Shown here: positions 8,381 to 16,521 of the stretch, piece after piece
How the letters are laid out: the number at the start of each line of letters is the position of its first letter
How positions within the stretch are numbered: the first letter of the stretch is position 1
DNA from: an uncultured Collinsella sp.
Lineage (GTDB): Bacteria > Actinomycetota > Coriobacteriia > Coriobacteriales > Coriobacteriaceae
DNA length: 38,479 bases
Reading direction: 5' to 3'
Assembly (NCBI GenBank): GCA_902492545.1
Contig: CABULX010000004.1
Location: forward strand, 1-38,479
The notes under the pieces: generated by a model
What the model was told of the DNA's origin: nothing
What the model saw: only the letters and a program-made list of their open reading frames with translations
Database searches by the model: none
Program-made: the position numbers and the translations under genes

Positions 8381-9250
8381 TTGCTGGGCTCGGCGGGCGG
8401 CGCGGCGGGCGCGGACTTCTTGGATTTCCTCCAAGTGGCTAATGATCTCGGAGGCGCTCTCCTCGATCGCCTTGCCATCGGTACGCACCACAAAGCAGCC
8501 TAGGCGCTTCATGAGGGCACGGGCTTCCTCGAGCTCGCTGCGCACACTCTCGGGCTCGGCATAGGAGCCGGCAACGGCACGGGCGTAATCATCGCCCAAG
8601 CGGCTATCGCGAATCTCAGAAATAACGTCGACGGTCGAAATCAGGCCGAACAGGCGCATCGGGTCAACCTCGTAAATCGACTTCGGCGGCTCCATGCCAT
8701 GGGCCAACGGAACATTGGCAACCTTGTAACCCTGATAGGCCAAATACATCGACAGCGGCGTCTTGGACGTGCGGGATACGCCCAGCAGCACGATATCGGC
8801 TCCCGAAAGGTCGTCGCAGCCGCGTCCATCATCGTGCTCAACGAAATACTCCATGGCCTCGATACGATGGAAATAGCGGTCATCAGTCTTGTGAATCACG
8901 CCGGCAACGCCCTTTGGCGACACACCGATGAGCGACGACAGCACGGCGAGCGTCGGGCCTATCAGGTCGACCGAACGGATATGCAGCATACCCAGGTAAT
9001 CGAGCACGCGGGCGCGAAGCGCCGGATCGACAATGGTGTGGAACACGGCGATATCGCGATGGTCCGCATCGACACGCGGCCCCACAAATGACTTGACCTG
9101 CTCCACGGAGGTCACCTTGGGCAGGCGCAAAACGCGAAAAGCCCCTTCATCAAATTGCCCGGACGCCGCAAGCACCACCTCACAAGCGGTATCACCGAGC
9201 GAGTCGGAGATAACGATGACGGTGGGACGAGCGGTGACCGGGCAATCCAT
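8375..9250 (-). CDS. ppsR: Pyruvate, phosphate dikinase regulatory protein (bifunctional kinase/phosphorylase)
   Basis: Proteins of this DUF299 family inactivate PPDK by ADP-dependent phosphorylation of a Thr next to the catalytic His, and reactivate it by Pi-dependent dephosphorylation. The 291-residue protein has the full fold, with the P-loop-like GVSRTSKTPLSMYLA, an N-terminal VIVISDSLGDTACEV segment and the family's HGMEPPKSIYEVDP region. The ATG at 9250 has GGAG 6 bp upstream. It is 34 bp after glyS and therefore probably in the glyQ-glyS operon. The gene order ppsR-ppdK on the same strand fits the target being PPDK rather than PEP synthase. The C-terminus is Arg/Ala-rich (EVRARRAARRAQQS), and the TAG stop lies in a repeat-like sequence. 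Confidence 0.95.
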   Translation of the reverse strand: MDCPVTARPTVIVISDSLGDTACEVVLAASGQFDEGAFRVLRLPKVTSVEQVKSFVGPRVDADHRDIAVFHTIVDPALRARVLDYLGMLHIRSVDLIGPTLAVLSSLIGVSPKGVAGVIHKTDDRYFHRIEAMEYFVEHDDGRGCDDLSGADIVLLGVSRTSKTPLSMYLAYQGYKVANVPLAHGMEPPKSIYEVDPMRLFGLISTVDVISEIRDSRLGDDYARAVAGSYAEPESVRSELEEARALMKRLGCFVVRTDGKAIEESASEIISHLEEIQEVRARRAARRAQQS

Positions 9251-9284
9251 GCGGGGCTCCTTTTGCGCTTACGCGCAGGCTGGC

Positions 9285-11381
9285 TTACTTTTTGCGGGCA
9301 AGCTCACCGATGTTGGCAATGCCGGAGAAAACGGCCTCGAAGCGGTTGAGCAGCTTAAGGCGATTATCGCGGAGCTGCTCGTCCTTGTCCATGACCATAA
9401 CCTCGTCGAAGAAACAGTCGATGGGCGCGCGCAGGGCGGCGAGGGCGGCAAATGCGGCCGGGTAGTCCTCGGCAGCAAGGGAGGCATCGACAGCGGTCTG
9501 AGCGGCCTCAGAGGCATCGGCAAGCGCGAGCTCGACCTCGCCCATCAGGCTGCGGTCGTACTCCACGCCCAGCTCGGGCTTGGAGATATGCGCGGCGCGA
9601 GCATAGGCGGTCGCAAGATTGTCGAACGTCTCGGCGTCGTTCTTGCGGGCCTCGTCGAGGGCGGCGCAGCGGGCGAAGAAGACGGACGGAGCGATGATGT
9701 GCACCGCAGAGACGGCGGCAACGGTATCGGCCGGGATCTTTTCGTCGCGGGCCATGCTCACCAGGCGGCCATGGAAGAAGTCACGAACCTGCTGGGCGAC
9801 CTCGGCGGCGTCGAACTCAATGCCCTGCTCACTGTAGAGCTCAAGGGCGAAGTCGATCAGCGACGTGGGGTCGATCGGCAGGCGGTCGCGCAGGATGTTG
9901 ATGATGCCGATAGCGGCACGACGCAGCGCGTAGGGGTCCGAAGAGCCGGTCGGGGGCTCGCCGATGGCAAAGATACCGGCGATGGTATCGAGCTTATCGG
10001 CGCAGGCCACGATGCAGCCAGCGGTGCCCTCGGGCAGCTCGTCACCGGCAAAGCGGGGACGATAGTGATCGCGAATAGCATGAGCGACCTCGTCGTTCTC
10101 CCCCATCGCGGTCGCATAATAACCGCCCATCACGCCCTGCTGGCTCGTGAACTCGACGACGGCGTTAGACACCAGGTCGGCCTTGCACAGGTGCGCGGCG
10201 CGAGCGGCATCGGCTGCCAGGTGAGCACCCAGGTGTGCCTCACGGGCAATAGCGAGCGCGAGCTGCTCGATGCGCTCGGACTTGGCGAGCACGCTACCGA
10301 GCTTCTCCTGGAAGGCCACCTTGGCTAGACGCTCACGGAACTCGTCGAGGGAGATCTTCAGGTCCTCCTCATAGAAGAACTTAGCATCGTCCAGACGGGC
10401 ACGCACAACGCGCTCGTTGCCGTCGATCACGCGCTCGGCGTTCTCGGGCTTGCTGTTGGAAACGACCACGAACTCACGCGTGAGCTTGCCTTCGCCGTCA
10501 TAGATCGGGAAGTAGCGCTGGTTGGTGAGCATGGACTCGCAGATGATCTCGTGCGGGACCTTGAGGAACTCCTCATCGAAGGTACCGACGAGCACCGTCG
10601 GCCACTCGCAGAGGTTGATGACCTCCTCAAAGACCTTCTTGGGCGTGTCGACATGGCAACCGGGGCGAGCGGCCTCGACCTCAGCGATACCGGCGAGGAT
10701 GGCCTCGCGACGACGCTCGGCAGAAAGCACGCCGGCGTCCTCGAGCACCTGCTCGTAGACGGCGGGGCTGGCAACCACATGGTCTCCGGGGCCAAGCACG
10801 CGATGACCACGCGTGGTGTTGCCACTCGTCACGTCGGCAAACGACACGGGCACAACGTCCTCGCCCAGAAGGCAGCAGATCCAACGGACCGGACGCACGA
10901 ACGTGGCGTGCTCGTGGCCCCAGCGCTGACTACGGTAGTTGGGCCACTGCAGGCCGGCGATGGTCTTCTCGCACAGGGCCGTCAGGATCGGGGTGGCCGG
11001 GGCGGAAGGAATGTTCTTCTCGGCAAAGACATACTCACGACCGTCAGTGTCCTCGCGACGGACCAGGTCCTCGGCAGCCACACCGCACTTGCGGGCGAAG
11101 CCCTGGGCGGCCTTGGTGGCGTTACCGTCAGCGTCGAAGGCAATGTTGGCCGCGGGGCCACGCTTGACCTCGTGAACCTCGTCGGTCGCGGTGGCGACAT
11201 CGGCAACGAGTGCAGCCAGGCGGCGCGGGCTCGAGATCACGCGGACCTCGCCGTGGGCCAGACCGGCCTCGTCGAGACCCTTGGCGATCATGGTGCCAAG
11301 CTGCTTGACGGCATTGTTCAGCGGTGCAGAGGGCATTTCCTCCGTACCGATCTCAAACAGGAAATCCTTAGCGTCTGCCAT
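9285..11381 (-). CDS. glyS: Glycyl-tRNA synthetase beta subunit
   Basis: This is the beta subunit of the heterotetrameric (alpha2beta2) glycyl-tRNA synthetase; it recognises tRNA-Gly while the alpha subunit makes glycyl-adenylate. The 698-residue protein is of normal length. It begins FLFEIGTEEMPSAPL and contains SSPRRLAALV, RWGHEHATFVRPVRW, LTNQRYFPIYD and an HD-like region (VVEFTSQQGVMGGYYA), then SDPYALRRAAIGIINIL. The anticodon-binding C-terminal domain ends with DNRLKLLNRFEAVFSGIANIGEL. The ATG at 11381 comes 3 bp after the glyQ stop, with a ribosome site (GGCGAGGTGG) inside the end of glyQ, so the two subunits are translated in tandem. Confidence 0.97.
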   Translation of the reverse strand: MADAKDFLFEIGTEEMPSAPLNNAVKQLGTMIAKGLDEAGLAHGEVRVISSPRRLAALVADVATATDEVHEVKRGPAANIAFDADGNATKAAQGFARKCGVAAEDLVRREDTDGREYVFAEKNIPSAPATPILTALCEKTIAGLQWPNYRSQRWGHEHATFVRPVRWICCLLGEDVVPVSFADVTSGNTTRGHRVLGPGDHVVASPAVYEQVLEDAGVLSAERRREAILAGIAEVEAARPGCHVDTPKKVFEEVINLCEWPTVLVGTFDEEFLKVPHEIICESMLTNQRYFPIYDGEGKLTREFVVVSNSKPENAERVIDGNERVVRARLDDAKFFYEEDLKISLDEFRERLAKVAFQEKLGSVLAKSERIEQLALAIAREAHLGAHLAADAARAAHLCKADLVSNAVVEFTSQQGVMGGYYATAMGENDEVAHAIRDHYRPRFAGDELPEGTAGCIVACADKLDTIAGIFAIGEPPTGSSDPYALRRAAIGIINILRDRLPIDPTSLIDFALELYSEQGIEFDAAEVAQQVRDFFHGRLVSMARDEKIPADTVAAVSAVHIIAPSVFFARCAALDEARKNDAETFDNLATAYARAAHISKPELGVEYDRSLMGEVELALADASEAAQTAVDASLAAEDYPAAFAALAALRAPIDCFFDEVMVMDKDEQLRDNRLKLLNRFEAVFSGIANIGELARKK

Positions 11382-11384
11382 GGC

Positions 11385-12296
11385 TTACGCCACCTCGCCT
11401 TCCTGGTCGGCATTCTCGTTGACTCCGGCGACCTCGGCCATGTAGGCCTCGCAGCACGCCTTGGCGACGGCGCGGACGCGCAGGATGTAGTTGGCACGCT
11501 CGACTGCGGACAGAGCGCCGCGGGCATCGAGCAGGTTGAAAGCGTGGCTGCACTTCATGACGCAGTCATATGCCGGCAGCGGCAGCTTGCGCTCTAGACA
11601 GGAATGGCACTCGGCCTCGTAGTCGTCAAACTTCTGACGCATCATCTCGACGTTGGCGACCTCAAAGTTGTAGGCACTGAACTCGCGCTCGTTCTCGAGG
11701 AACACGTCGCCATAGGTCATGGGCGTGCCGTCGGGCAGGTAGCTCCACACCAGGTCGTAGACCGAGTTGACGCCCTGGGCGTACATGGCGATGCGTTCCA
11801 GGCCATAGGTGATCTCGACAGGAACGGGGTCGACCTCGATACCGCCCACCTGCTGGAAGTACGTAAACTGCGTGACTTCCATGCCGTTGAGCCAGACCTC
11901 CCAGCCAAGGCCCCAGGCGCCGAGCGTCGGGCTCTCCCAGTCGTCCTCGACAAAGCGGACGTCATGGTCGTTGGGGTCCAGACCGATAGCGGCAAGAGAC
12001 CCCAGGTAAAGCTCCTGGGCGTTGACCGGAGAGGGCTTGATGAGCACCTGGAACTGATAGTAGTGCTGCATGCGGTTGGGGTTCTCGCCGTAGCGGCCGT
12101 CGGCGGGACGGCGGCAAGGCTGCGCATAGCAGGTGCGCCACTCGGCGGGACCGAGCGAGCGCAGCGTGGTCGCGGTATGGAAGGTACCGGCACCGACCTC
12201 GGAGTCATAGGGCTGCATAATGACGCAGCCCTGCTCGCCCCAGTACTGCTGGAGGCGCAGGATGATGTCTTGGAAGGAAAGCGATGAAGCGTTCAT
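11385..12296 (-). CDS. glyQ: Glycyl-tRNA synthetase alpha subunit
   Basis: The catalytic alpha subunit of the bacterial-type glycyl-tRNA synthetase, a class II enzyme. The 303-residue protein shows [49 protein letters not shown]-like [19 protein letters not shown] and [17 protein letters not shown]...YGLERIAMY. The ATG at 12296 gives the expected N-terminus. The ribosome site there is unusual: AGAGG ends one base before the ATG, and a GGGGA lies further up, so exact initiation is less certain than the gene itself. It leads the glyQ-glyS-ppsR operon and starts 59 bp after lepB. A minus-strand TATAGT at about 12342 may be a -10 element, but no -35 is clear. Confidence 0.97.
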   Translation of the reverse strand: MNASSLSFQDIILRLQQYWGEQGCVIMQPYDSEVGAGTFHTATTLRSLGPAEWRTCYAQPCRRPADGRYGENPNRMQHYYQFQVLIKPSPVNAQELYLGSLAAIGLDPNDHDVRFVEDDWESPTLGAWGLGWEVWLNGMEVTQFTYFQQVGGIEVDPVPVEITYGLERIAMYAQGVNSVYDLVWSYLPDGTPMTYGDVFLENEREFSAYNFEVANVEMMRQKFDDYEAECHSCLERKLPLPAYDCVMKCSHAFNLLDARGALSAVERANYILRVRAVAKACCEAYMAEVAGVNENADQEGEVA

Positions 12297-12355
12297 GCCT
12301 CTAATATCCCCTCGTCGAAACGATTACACGGTTAGGTACTGTACTATAGCGGTTT

Positions 12356-12919
12356 TTAGTCGATAGCGCCGATGCGGTTGAGCGGCCAGTAGCGCACGAG
12401 TGCCACGGCGATCAAATCAGAGCGATCGACGGGACCAAAGTAGCGTGAGTCGGCAGAGTTTTCGCGGTTGTCGCCCATCACCCACACGCACCCGTCGGGA
12501 ACGGTGTAGGGATAGCTTACCTGAGCACCGGGCGCTTGGACCGAAAGTGGCCAGCTCATGCCCGTCGTATAGTCCTCGTCGAGCGCTTGGCCGTCAACGA
12601 CCACCTTGCCATCCTGCAGGTCGACCGTCTGGCCGGCCGTGGCAATAACACGCTTGACGAGAACATCATGCTCGGAGGTGCCATCGGGGTTGTGAAACAC
12701 CACGATATCGCCTTGGCTGACAGGCTGACCGAGCTCGAGGCTCACCTTTTGCGCCAGGATCTGGTCGCCAATCTCGATCGTGTCCTCCATAGAACCGGTG
12801 GGCACCACAAAGGGCTCGACCACAAAGGTACGGATCAGGAACGTGGCCACGAGCGCAATCGCGATGACCGCGATCCACTCAAAAGCGCCCCTCAACGCGG
12901 AATGTTGCGTAGGAACCAT
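12356..12919 (-). CDS. lepB: Signal peptidase I
   Basis: LepB cleaves signal peptides from exported pre-proteins at the outer face of the membrane. The 187-residue protein has one N-terminal membrane segment (about residues 12-32) and the catalytic Ser-Lys dyad: Ser43 in PTGSMEDTIEIGD and Lys89 in DVLVKRVIATAG. It also has the box E motif WVMGDNRENSADSRYFGPV. The ATG at 12919 has GAGGAG 5 bp upstream. A GTG two codons earlier would overlap the trmD stop (GTGA) but has no properly spaced ribosome site. It is the last gene of the rpsP-khpA-rimM-trmD-lepB run. Confidence 0.95.
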   Translation of the reverse strand: MVPTQHSALRGAFEWIAVIAIALVATFLIRTFVVEPFVVPTGSMEDTIEIGDQILAQKVSLELGQPVSQGDIVVFHNPDGTSEHDVLVKRVIATAGQTVDLQDGKVVVDGQALDEDYTTGMSWPLSVQAPGAQVSYPYTVPDGCVWVMGDNRENSADSRYFGPVDRSDLIAVALVRYWPLNRIGAID

Positions 12920-12921
12920 AC

Positions 12922-13680
12922 TCACTCCTCGCTCTGCGAATACGAAGCGTCAAGAATCTCCTGCGCGTAAGCGCGCTCCTCGGGCGTGAGCCGCGCTGTC
13001 TCGATCAGATCGGGACGCCAGCAGCAGGTGCGCTCGATGGCGTTCTTGCGACGCCAGGCATCGACCTTGGCGTGATCGCCGCTCACAAGCACCGGCGGCA
13101 CGCCCTCGCCGTTGAACTCGGCGGGGCGGGTGTACTGCGCGTACTCGAGCAGTCCTCCGTCCTCGGCGGTCGAGAATGACTCGTCGACGTTGCTCATTTC
13201 GTCACCAAGGGCGCCGGGAATCAGGCGTACGACGGCATCGGCAACGACCATAGCGGGAAGCTCGCCGCCCGTGAGCACGTAGTCGCCGATCGACAGACGC
13301 TCATCGGCATACGCATACGCGCGCTCGTCGACGCCCTCGTAGCGACTGCACACAAACAGCAGGCGCTCACTTTTGAGCAGGCGCTCGGCCACATGCTGCG
13401 TAAAAGGCTCGCCACAGGGGGTAAAGAACACCACAGTGGGCTTGGGACCCTCTGCGCTAATGGCCTCGATGGCCTCTGCGATAGGCTCGACCTTCATGAG
13501 CATGCCCTGCCCGCCGCCGTACGGCTCGTCATCGACGGTACGATGGCGGTCGTGCGTCCAGTCGCGCAGGTTATACGCCTTAAAATCAAAAAGGCCGGCC
13601 TTGCGGGCGCGGCCCAAAATCGACGTGGACATGACGGGCTCAAACATCTCGGGAAAGACCGAAAGGGTCTCGATCAGCAT
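12922..13680 (-). CDS. trmD: tRNA (guanine-N1)-methyltransferase
   Basis: TrmD makes m1G37 next to the anticodon using S-adenosylmethionine and so prevents +1 frameshifting. The 252-residue protein shows the trefoil-knot SPOUT motifs: SILGRARKAGLFDFKAYNLRD, DDEPYGGGQGMLMK, FVCSRYEGVDERAY and LSIGDYVLTGGELPAMVVADAVVRLIPG. The ATG at 13680 has GGAGG 5 bp upstream. The stop is 2 bp before lepB and its start lies 10 bp after the rimM stop, in a compact operon. Confidence 0.97.
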   Translation of the reverse strand: MLIETLSVFPEMFEPVMSTSILGRARKAGLFDFKAYNLRDWTHDRHRTVDDEPYGGGQGMLMKVEPIAEAIEAISAEGPKPTVVFFTPCGEPFTQHVAERLLKSERLLFVCSRYEGVDERAYAYADERLSIGDYVLTGGELPAMVVADAVVRLIPGALGDEMSNVDESFSTAEDGGLLEYAQYTRPAEFNGEGVPPVLVSGDHAKVDAWRRKNAIERTCCWRPDLIETARLTPEERAYAQEILDASYSQSEE

Positions 13681-13690
13681 GTTGTCCTCC

Positions 13691-14212
13691 CTAATTGTCC
13701 ATATCGATCAGGCCGTCCATAGCGTGGACGGAAATTGTTCCTGTGTCGGGAAGATCGAGCACGACCTGCTCGATCACGGGAATCAGTACCTCGCCGTACC
13801 GATCACCCTCGACAACCCAAACATCGTTAGCGGGCGTCGACATGATCTCGACAATCGTGCCGAGCGAACCGAAGCGCTCGTCGACCACCTCGCGACCCAT
13901 CAGGTCGGTATAGGCAGCGTCGAGCGAATCGAGCTCAAAATCGTCACGATTTGCCAGCACGTAGCATCCCGTGATACCCTCGGCGGCCGTCAAGTCGTCA
14001 ATGCCCTCAAACGAGACCAGATCGCCATCGCCCGTATCGGTGACGGACACGACCGTGCAAAAGCGGTCGCGCTTGAGCGCCGGCGGCGTCAGGGCGACGC
14101 GCATACCCGGCTCTAATACAGAAGGAAGCCCCCGCAGCGGCTGCGCGAGGACCTCCCCCTTCCTTCCGTGCGGCTTGACCACACGGGCGATGTTTTTGTA
14201 CTGGGACCTCAA
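13691..14212 (-). CDS. rimM: Ribosome maturation factor RimM
   Basis: RimM binds S19 and assists maturation of the 30S head domain. The 173-residue protein has the N-terminal beta-barrel with NIARVVKPHGRKGEVLAQPLRG and a C-terminal PRC-barrel with DLMGREVVDERFGSLGTI and IPVIEQVVLDLPDTGTISVHAMDGLID. No ATG is available near the N-terminus; the TTG at 14212, 4 bp after the khpA stop, is the best start but the preceding AGGA is very close. A GTG ten codons later would cut into the conserved barrel. The order khpA-rimM-trmD is widely conserved. Confidence 0.93.
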   Translation of the reverse strand: MRSQYKNIARVVKPHGRKGEVLAQPLRGLPSVLEPGMRVALTPPALKRDRFCTVVSVTDTGDGDLVSFEGIDDLTAAEGITGCYVLANRDDFELDSLDAAYTDLMGREVVDERFGSLGTIVEIMSTPANDVWVVEGDRYGEVLIPVIEQVVLDLPDTGTISVHAMDGLIDMDN

Positions 14213-14216
14213 GGTC

Positions 14217-14501
14217 CTAGCCCAGAACCTCTACCTCGACAGCAGTGTCGAGGCGAGCGGCCAGTGCACGGGCGAGCGTGCGAATGGCCTTGATGGTACG
14301 GCCACGACGGCCGATGACCTTAGCGACGTCATCCTCGGCGACCGAAACCTCAATTGTAGAGGCGTCGTCACCATCGATGACCTCAAGGCTCACGGAATCC
14401 GGGTCGTCGACGATCTGAACAACGAGATATTCGACGAGATCGGCGATGCGATCTGAGAGCATTGCCTCACCCTCGAGCTGTGCAGCGTCAACCTCAGGCA
14501 C
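14217..14501 (-). CDS. khpA: KH-domain RNA-binding protein KhpA
   Basis: KhpA is a small single-KH-domain protein that, with KhpB/Jag, binds RNA and affects cell division and elongation in Gram-positive bacteria. The 94-residue product has the KH signature VIGRRGRTIKAIRTLARAL (GxxG loop) in its second half, preceded by the short acidic strand region DSVSLEVIDGDDASTIEV. Start: the GTG at 14501 has GAGGAG 6 bp upstream. An ATG 13 codons later would give the more usual family length of about 80 residues, but lacks a comparable site. It sits 3 bp after rpsP, as in many Gram-positives. Confidence 0.93.
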   Translation of the reverse strand: MPEVDAAQLEGEAMLSDRIADLVEYLVVQIVDDPDSVSLEVIDGDDASTIEVSVAEDDVAKVIGRRGRTIKAIRTLARALAARLDTAVEVEVLG

Positions 14502-14504
14502 GAT

Positions 14505-14846
14505 TTACTCCTCGGCGCCCTCAGCGGCCTCAGCGGCAGCCTTAGCGGCCTCGGCCTCTTTGGCGAGCTGCTTCTTGGACTTCTTGACGACGGTCTCGGT
14601 CTTCTCGCCCTCGTTGGCGGCCTTGACCAGAGCGGCGACGGCGTCGGTAAGCTGAGCGCCCTTGGACTGCCAGTCGGCGATCTTCTCGAGGTCGAGGTTG
14701 ATGGTCTTGGGGGCGGTCATCGGGTTGTAGCGGCCAACCTCCTCGATGATACGACCGTCACGCGGGGCGCGAGAATCGGCGACGACGACACGGTAGTACG
14801 GACGCTTCTTAGCGCCGTGACGAGCAAGGCGAATCTTGACTGCCAA
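14505..14846 (-). CDS. rpsP: 30S ribosomal protein S16
   Basis: S16 is an early-assembly protein of the 30S body. The 113-residue protein starts [26 protein letters not shown] and shows [14 protein letters not shown]; the core ends near residue 80. The last 30 or so residues are Lys-rich, then Ala/Glu-rich ([20 protein letters not shown]), a tail longer than in E. coli. The TTG at 14846 is chosen because GGAGG lies 8 bp upstream and the resulting N-terminus is the canonical one. It opens the rpsP-khpA-rimM-trmD-lepB operon. Confidence 0.96.
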   Translation of the reverse strand: MAVKIRLARHGAKKRPYYRVVVADSRAPRDGRIIEEVGRYNPMTAPKTINLDLEKIADWQSKGAQLTDAVAALVKAANEGEKTETVVKKSKKQLAKEAEAAKAAAEAAEGAEE

Positions 14847-14902
14847 AGGAAACTCCTCCAACCAAGCAGCTTTAGGCTGCAACTACAAACAAACAGTTGA
14901 AC

Positions 14903-14931
14903 ATAATACGCCATCGACGCGGGCAGGTGAA
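14903..14931 (-). promoter_or_regulatory. Putative rpsP promoter, proximal
   Basis: On the minus strand TTCACC (14926-14931) and TATTAT (14903-14908) are separated by 17 bp, about 60 bp before the rpsP start. Confidence 0.5.
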
Positions 14932-14975
14932 GTCCGTGAGACCAACTTCTTCGGTGTAGTCGAGGGCAAATCCAT

Positions 14976-15003
14976 ATCTTAGACAAGAATTCGGGATTTG
15001 CAA
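14976..15003 (-). promoter_or_regulatory. Putative rpsP promoter, distal
   Basis: On the minus strand TTGCAA (14998-15003) and TAAGAT (14976-14981) are separated by 16 bp. The site lies in the divergent rpsP/dinB region. Confidence 0.45.
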
Positions 15004-15035
15004 GCACATACACGCACCCCACATGAGCTGCGCGG

Positions 15036-15041
15036 TATACT
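15036..15041 (+). promoter_or_regulatory. -10 element of a possibly leaderless dinB transcript
   Basis: TATACT ends 6 bp before the dinB ATG, so the expected transcription start falls on or next to the start codon. No SD sequence precedes the ATG. No good -35 is visible. Confidence 0.5.
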
Positions 15042-15047
15042 CATGAC

Positions 15048-16301
15048 ATGGAAAGACGCGAACATACATACGGTTATGAGGATGCCACGGGCGTCACGCC
15101 GCCTCCCTGGACGGGTCCGGCGGTGGGCCTGATGGACCTCGATGCGTTTTTTGCGAGCGTGGAGATGCTCGATCATCCCGAATGGCGCGGCAAGCCGCTC
15201 ATCGTGGGCGGAGACGCCGATTCGCGTGGCGTCGTGTCCACGTGTTCGTATGAGGCACGTCGCTTTGGCGTGCACTCTGCCATGGCCTCGGCCGAAGCGC
15301 GGCGCTTGTGCCCGAAAGCCATTTGGACGCACGGGCACTTTGATCGCTACCGCGAGGTGAGCGCGCAGGTCATGGCGATTCTCGCCGACGAGACCCCGCG
15401 CGTCGAGCGCGTATCCATCGACGAAGCCTTTATCGATATCACACCGGGTCGCTTTGCGCCCGAAGACCCGCTGCTGGTTGCGCGGCGTATAAGCGACCGC
15501 GTGGCAGGGCTGGGAGTGACCTGCTCCATTGGCGTGGGCTGCAACAAGACGGTCGCAAAAATCGCAAGCGAGCGGGATAAGCCGTTTGGGCTGACCATCG
15601 TGCGCCCCGGAACCGAGCAGCGCTTTTTGGCCGCGCTGCCGGTATCTGCCATGAGTGGCATCGGGCGCTCGGCCGAGGAGCGACTGCGCCGCATGCGCAT
15701 CTACACCCTCGGCGAGCTATCACGTGCACCGGAATCCACCTTGGCCTCTATTTTTGGCGTCAACGGCGAACGCATGCGCCAGCGTGCGCAAGGACTCGAA
15801 ATCTCCGAAGTCACGAGTCTCGATGAAGAGCGCGAGGTCAAATCGGTCAGCAATGAACGCACCTTTGCGAAAGATTTGACTGAGCGTGGGGATATTGAGG
15901 CGGCGATTGCGCTGTTGGGAGAGTCAGTGGGACGCCGCCTGCGCCGTCAGGGGCTGACGGGTGCCACGGTAACGCTCAAGCTTAAGTATTCGTATGGCAG
16001 CGGGCGTACGGCACAGCGCCGGCTGCCTCATCCGACCGACGATGAGAACATCTTCGTGGCGGTTGCACTCGAACTGCTCGACAACATCTGGCAGGATGGC
16101 ATGCATGTTCGCTTAGCGGGCATCGGCATGAGCGACTTCGACCACCAAGGCGGCATCCAGACTGACCTGTTCTGCGAGATCGATGACCGCGGAGCCCAAT
16201 CCAGCGACCGCCGCGACCTCTCCGTCGCCATCGACGCCGTCCGAGACAAATTCGGCGACACCGCCCTTTCCTTCGGCCGCCAATCCCGCTTCAATAACTA
16301 G
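15048..16301 (+). CDS. dinB: DNA polymerase IV (Y-family)
   Basis: DinB is an error-prone translesion polymerase. The 417-residue protein has the palm carboxylates in LMDLDAFFASVE (Asp30, Asp32) and SIDEAFIDI (Asp125-Glu126), the steric-gate region, the CSIGVGCNKTVAKIASERDKPFG segment, the helix-hairpin-helix (LPVSAMSGIGRSAEERL) and the little-finger domain. QTDLF near residue 379 resembles a beta-clamp-binding motif. About 25 residues (MERREHTYGYEDATG...) precede the conserved core. The ATG at 15048 has no ribosome site and directly follows a -10 element, so it may be translated from a leaderless mRNA. It is the only plus-strand gene in the first 37 kb. Its TAG stop lies at the head of a repeat-like sequence. 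No clear LexA box is visible. Confidence 0.96.
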   Translation: MERREHTYGYEDATGVTPPPWTGPAVGLMDLDAFFASVEMLDHPEWRGKPLIVGGDADSRGVVSTCSYEARRFGVHSAMASAEARRLCPKAIWTHGHFDRYREVSAQVMAILADETPRVERVSIDEAFIDITPGRFAPEDPLLVARRISDRVAGLGVTCSIGVGCNKTVAKIASERDKPFGLTIVRPGTEQRFLAALPVSAMSGIGRSAEERLRRMRIYTLGELSRAPESTLASIFGVNGERMRQRAQGLEISEVTSLDEEREVKSVSNERTFAKDLTERGDIEAAIALLGESVGRRLRRQGLTGATVTLKLKYSYGSGRTAQRRLPHPTDDENIFVAVALELLDNIWQDGMHVRLAGIGMSDFDHQGGIQTDLFCEIDDRGAQSSDRRDLSVAIDAVRDKFGDTALSFGRQSRFNN

Positions 16302-16320
16302 TCTTTTTTGGACGGGGGGG
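16299..16320 (+). repeat. Partial REP-like unit at the dinB stop
   Basis: TAGTCTTTTTTGGACGGGG matches the head of the unit at 16349 (TAGTCAATTTGGGACGGGG). Its TAG is the dinB stop codon. It carries a T6 and a G8 homopolymer tract, the latter running to 16321. Confidence 0.6.
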
Positions 16321-16348
16321 GTTGCTGCCTTCCGTCCGACACGGCATT

Positions 16349-16384
16349 GGTAGTCAATTTGGGACGGGGCTATTTTAGCTACCC
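16349..16384 (+). repeat. REP-like unit, left arm of a 36-bp inverted repeat
   Basis: It begins GGTAGTCAATTTGGGACGGG and ends CTATTTTAGCTACCC. It is the exact reverse complement of 16436-16471, with 51 bp between them. The unit carries the GTAG tetranucleotide typical of REP feet. Confidence 0.9.
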
Positions 16385-16435
16385 CTATATATCGGTTGAG
16401 ATTCATTCGGCCTAATTCATTCACCGTCAGCCAAA

Positions 16436-16471
16436 GGGTAGCTAAAATAGCCCCGTCCCAAATTGACTACC
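16436..16471 (-). repeat. REP-like unit, right arm of a 36-bp inverted repeat
   Basis: Exact reverse complement of 16349-16384. On the minus strand it reads in the same direction as the RAYT gene upstream of it. Confidence 0.9.
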
Positions 16472-16505
16472 CCGGATGTCCGGTTTGCCCGCCGCAACAA
16501 AACTC

Positions 16506-16521
16506 TGTCCCAAATAGCTAC
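16506..16521 (-). repeat. Partial REP-like unit at the RAYT stop
   Basis: On the minus strand GTAGCTATTTGGGACA matches the head of the full units. Its TAG is the stop codon of the transposase gene. Confidence 0.65.

Noticed and set aside
12297..12355. Possible glycine riboswitch or T-box before glyQ
   Set aside because: Only 59 bp separate lepB and glyQ, too short for either element, and no matching conserved motif is visible.
16385..16435. A mobile passenger or small gene between the 36-bp inverted repeat arms
   Set aside because: The 51-bp spacer has no ORF or recognisable signal.
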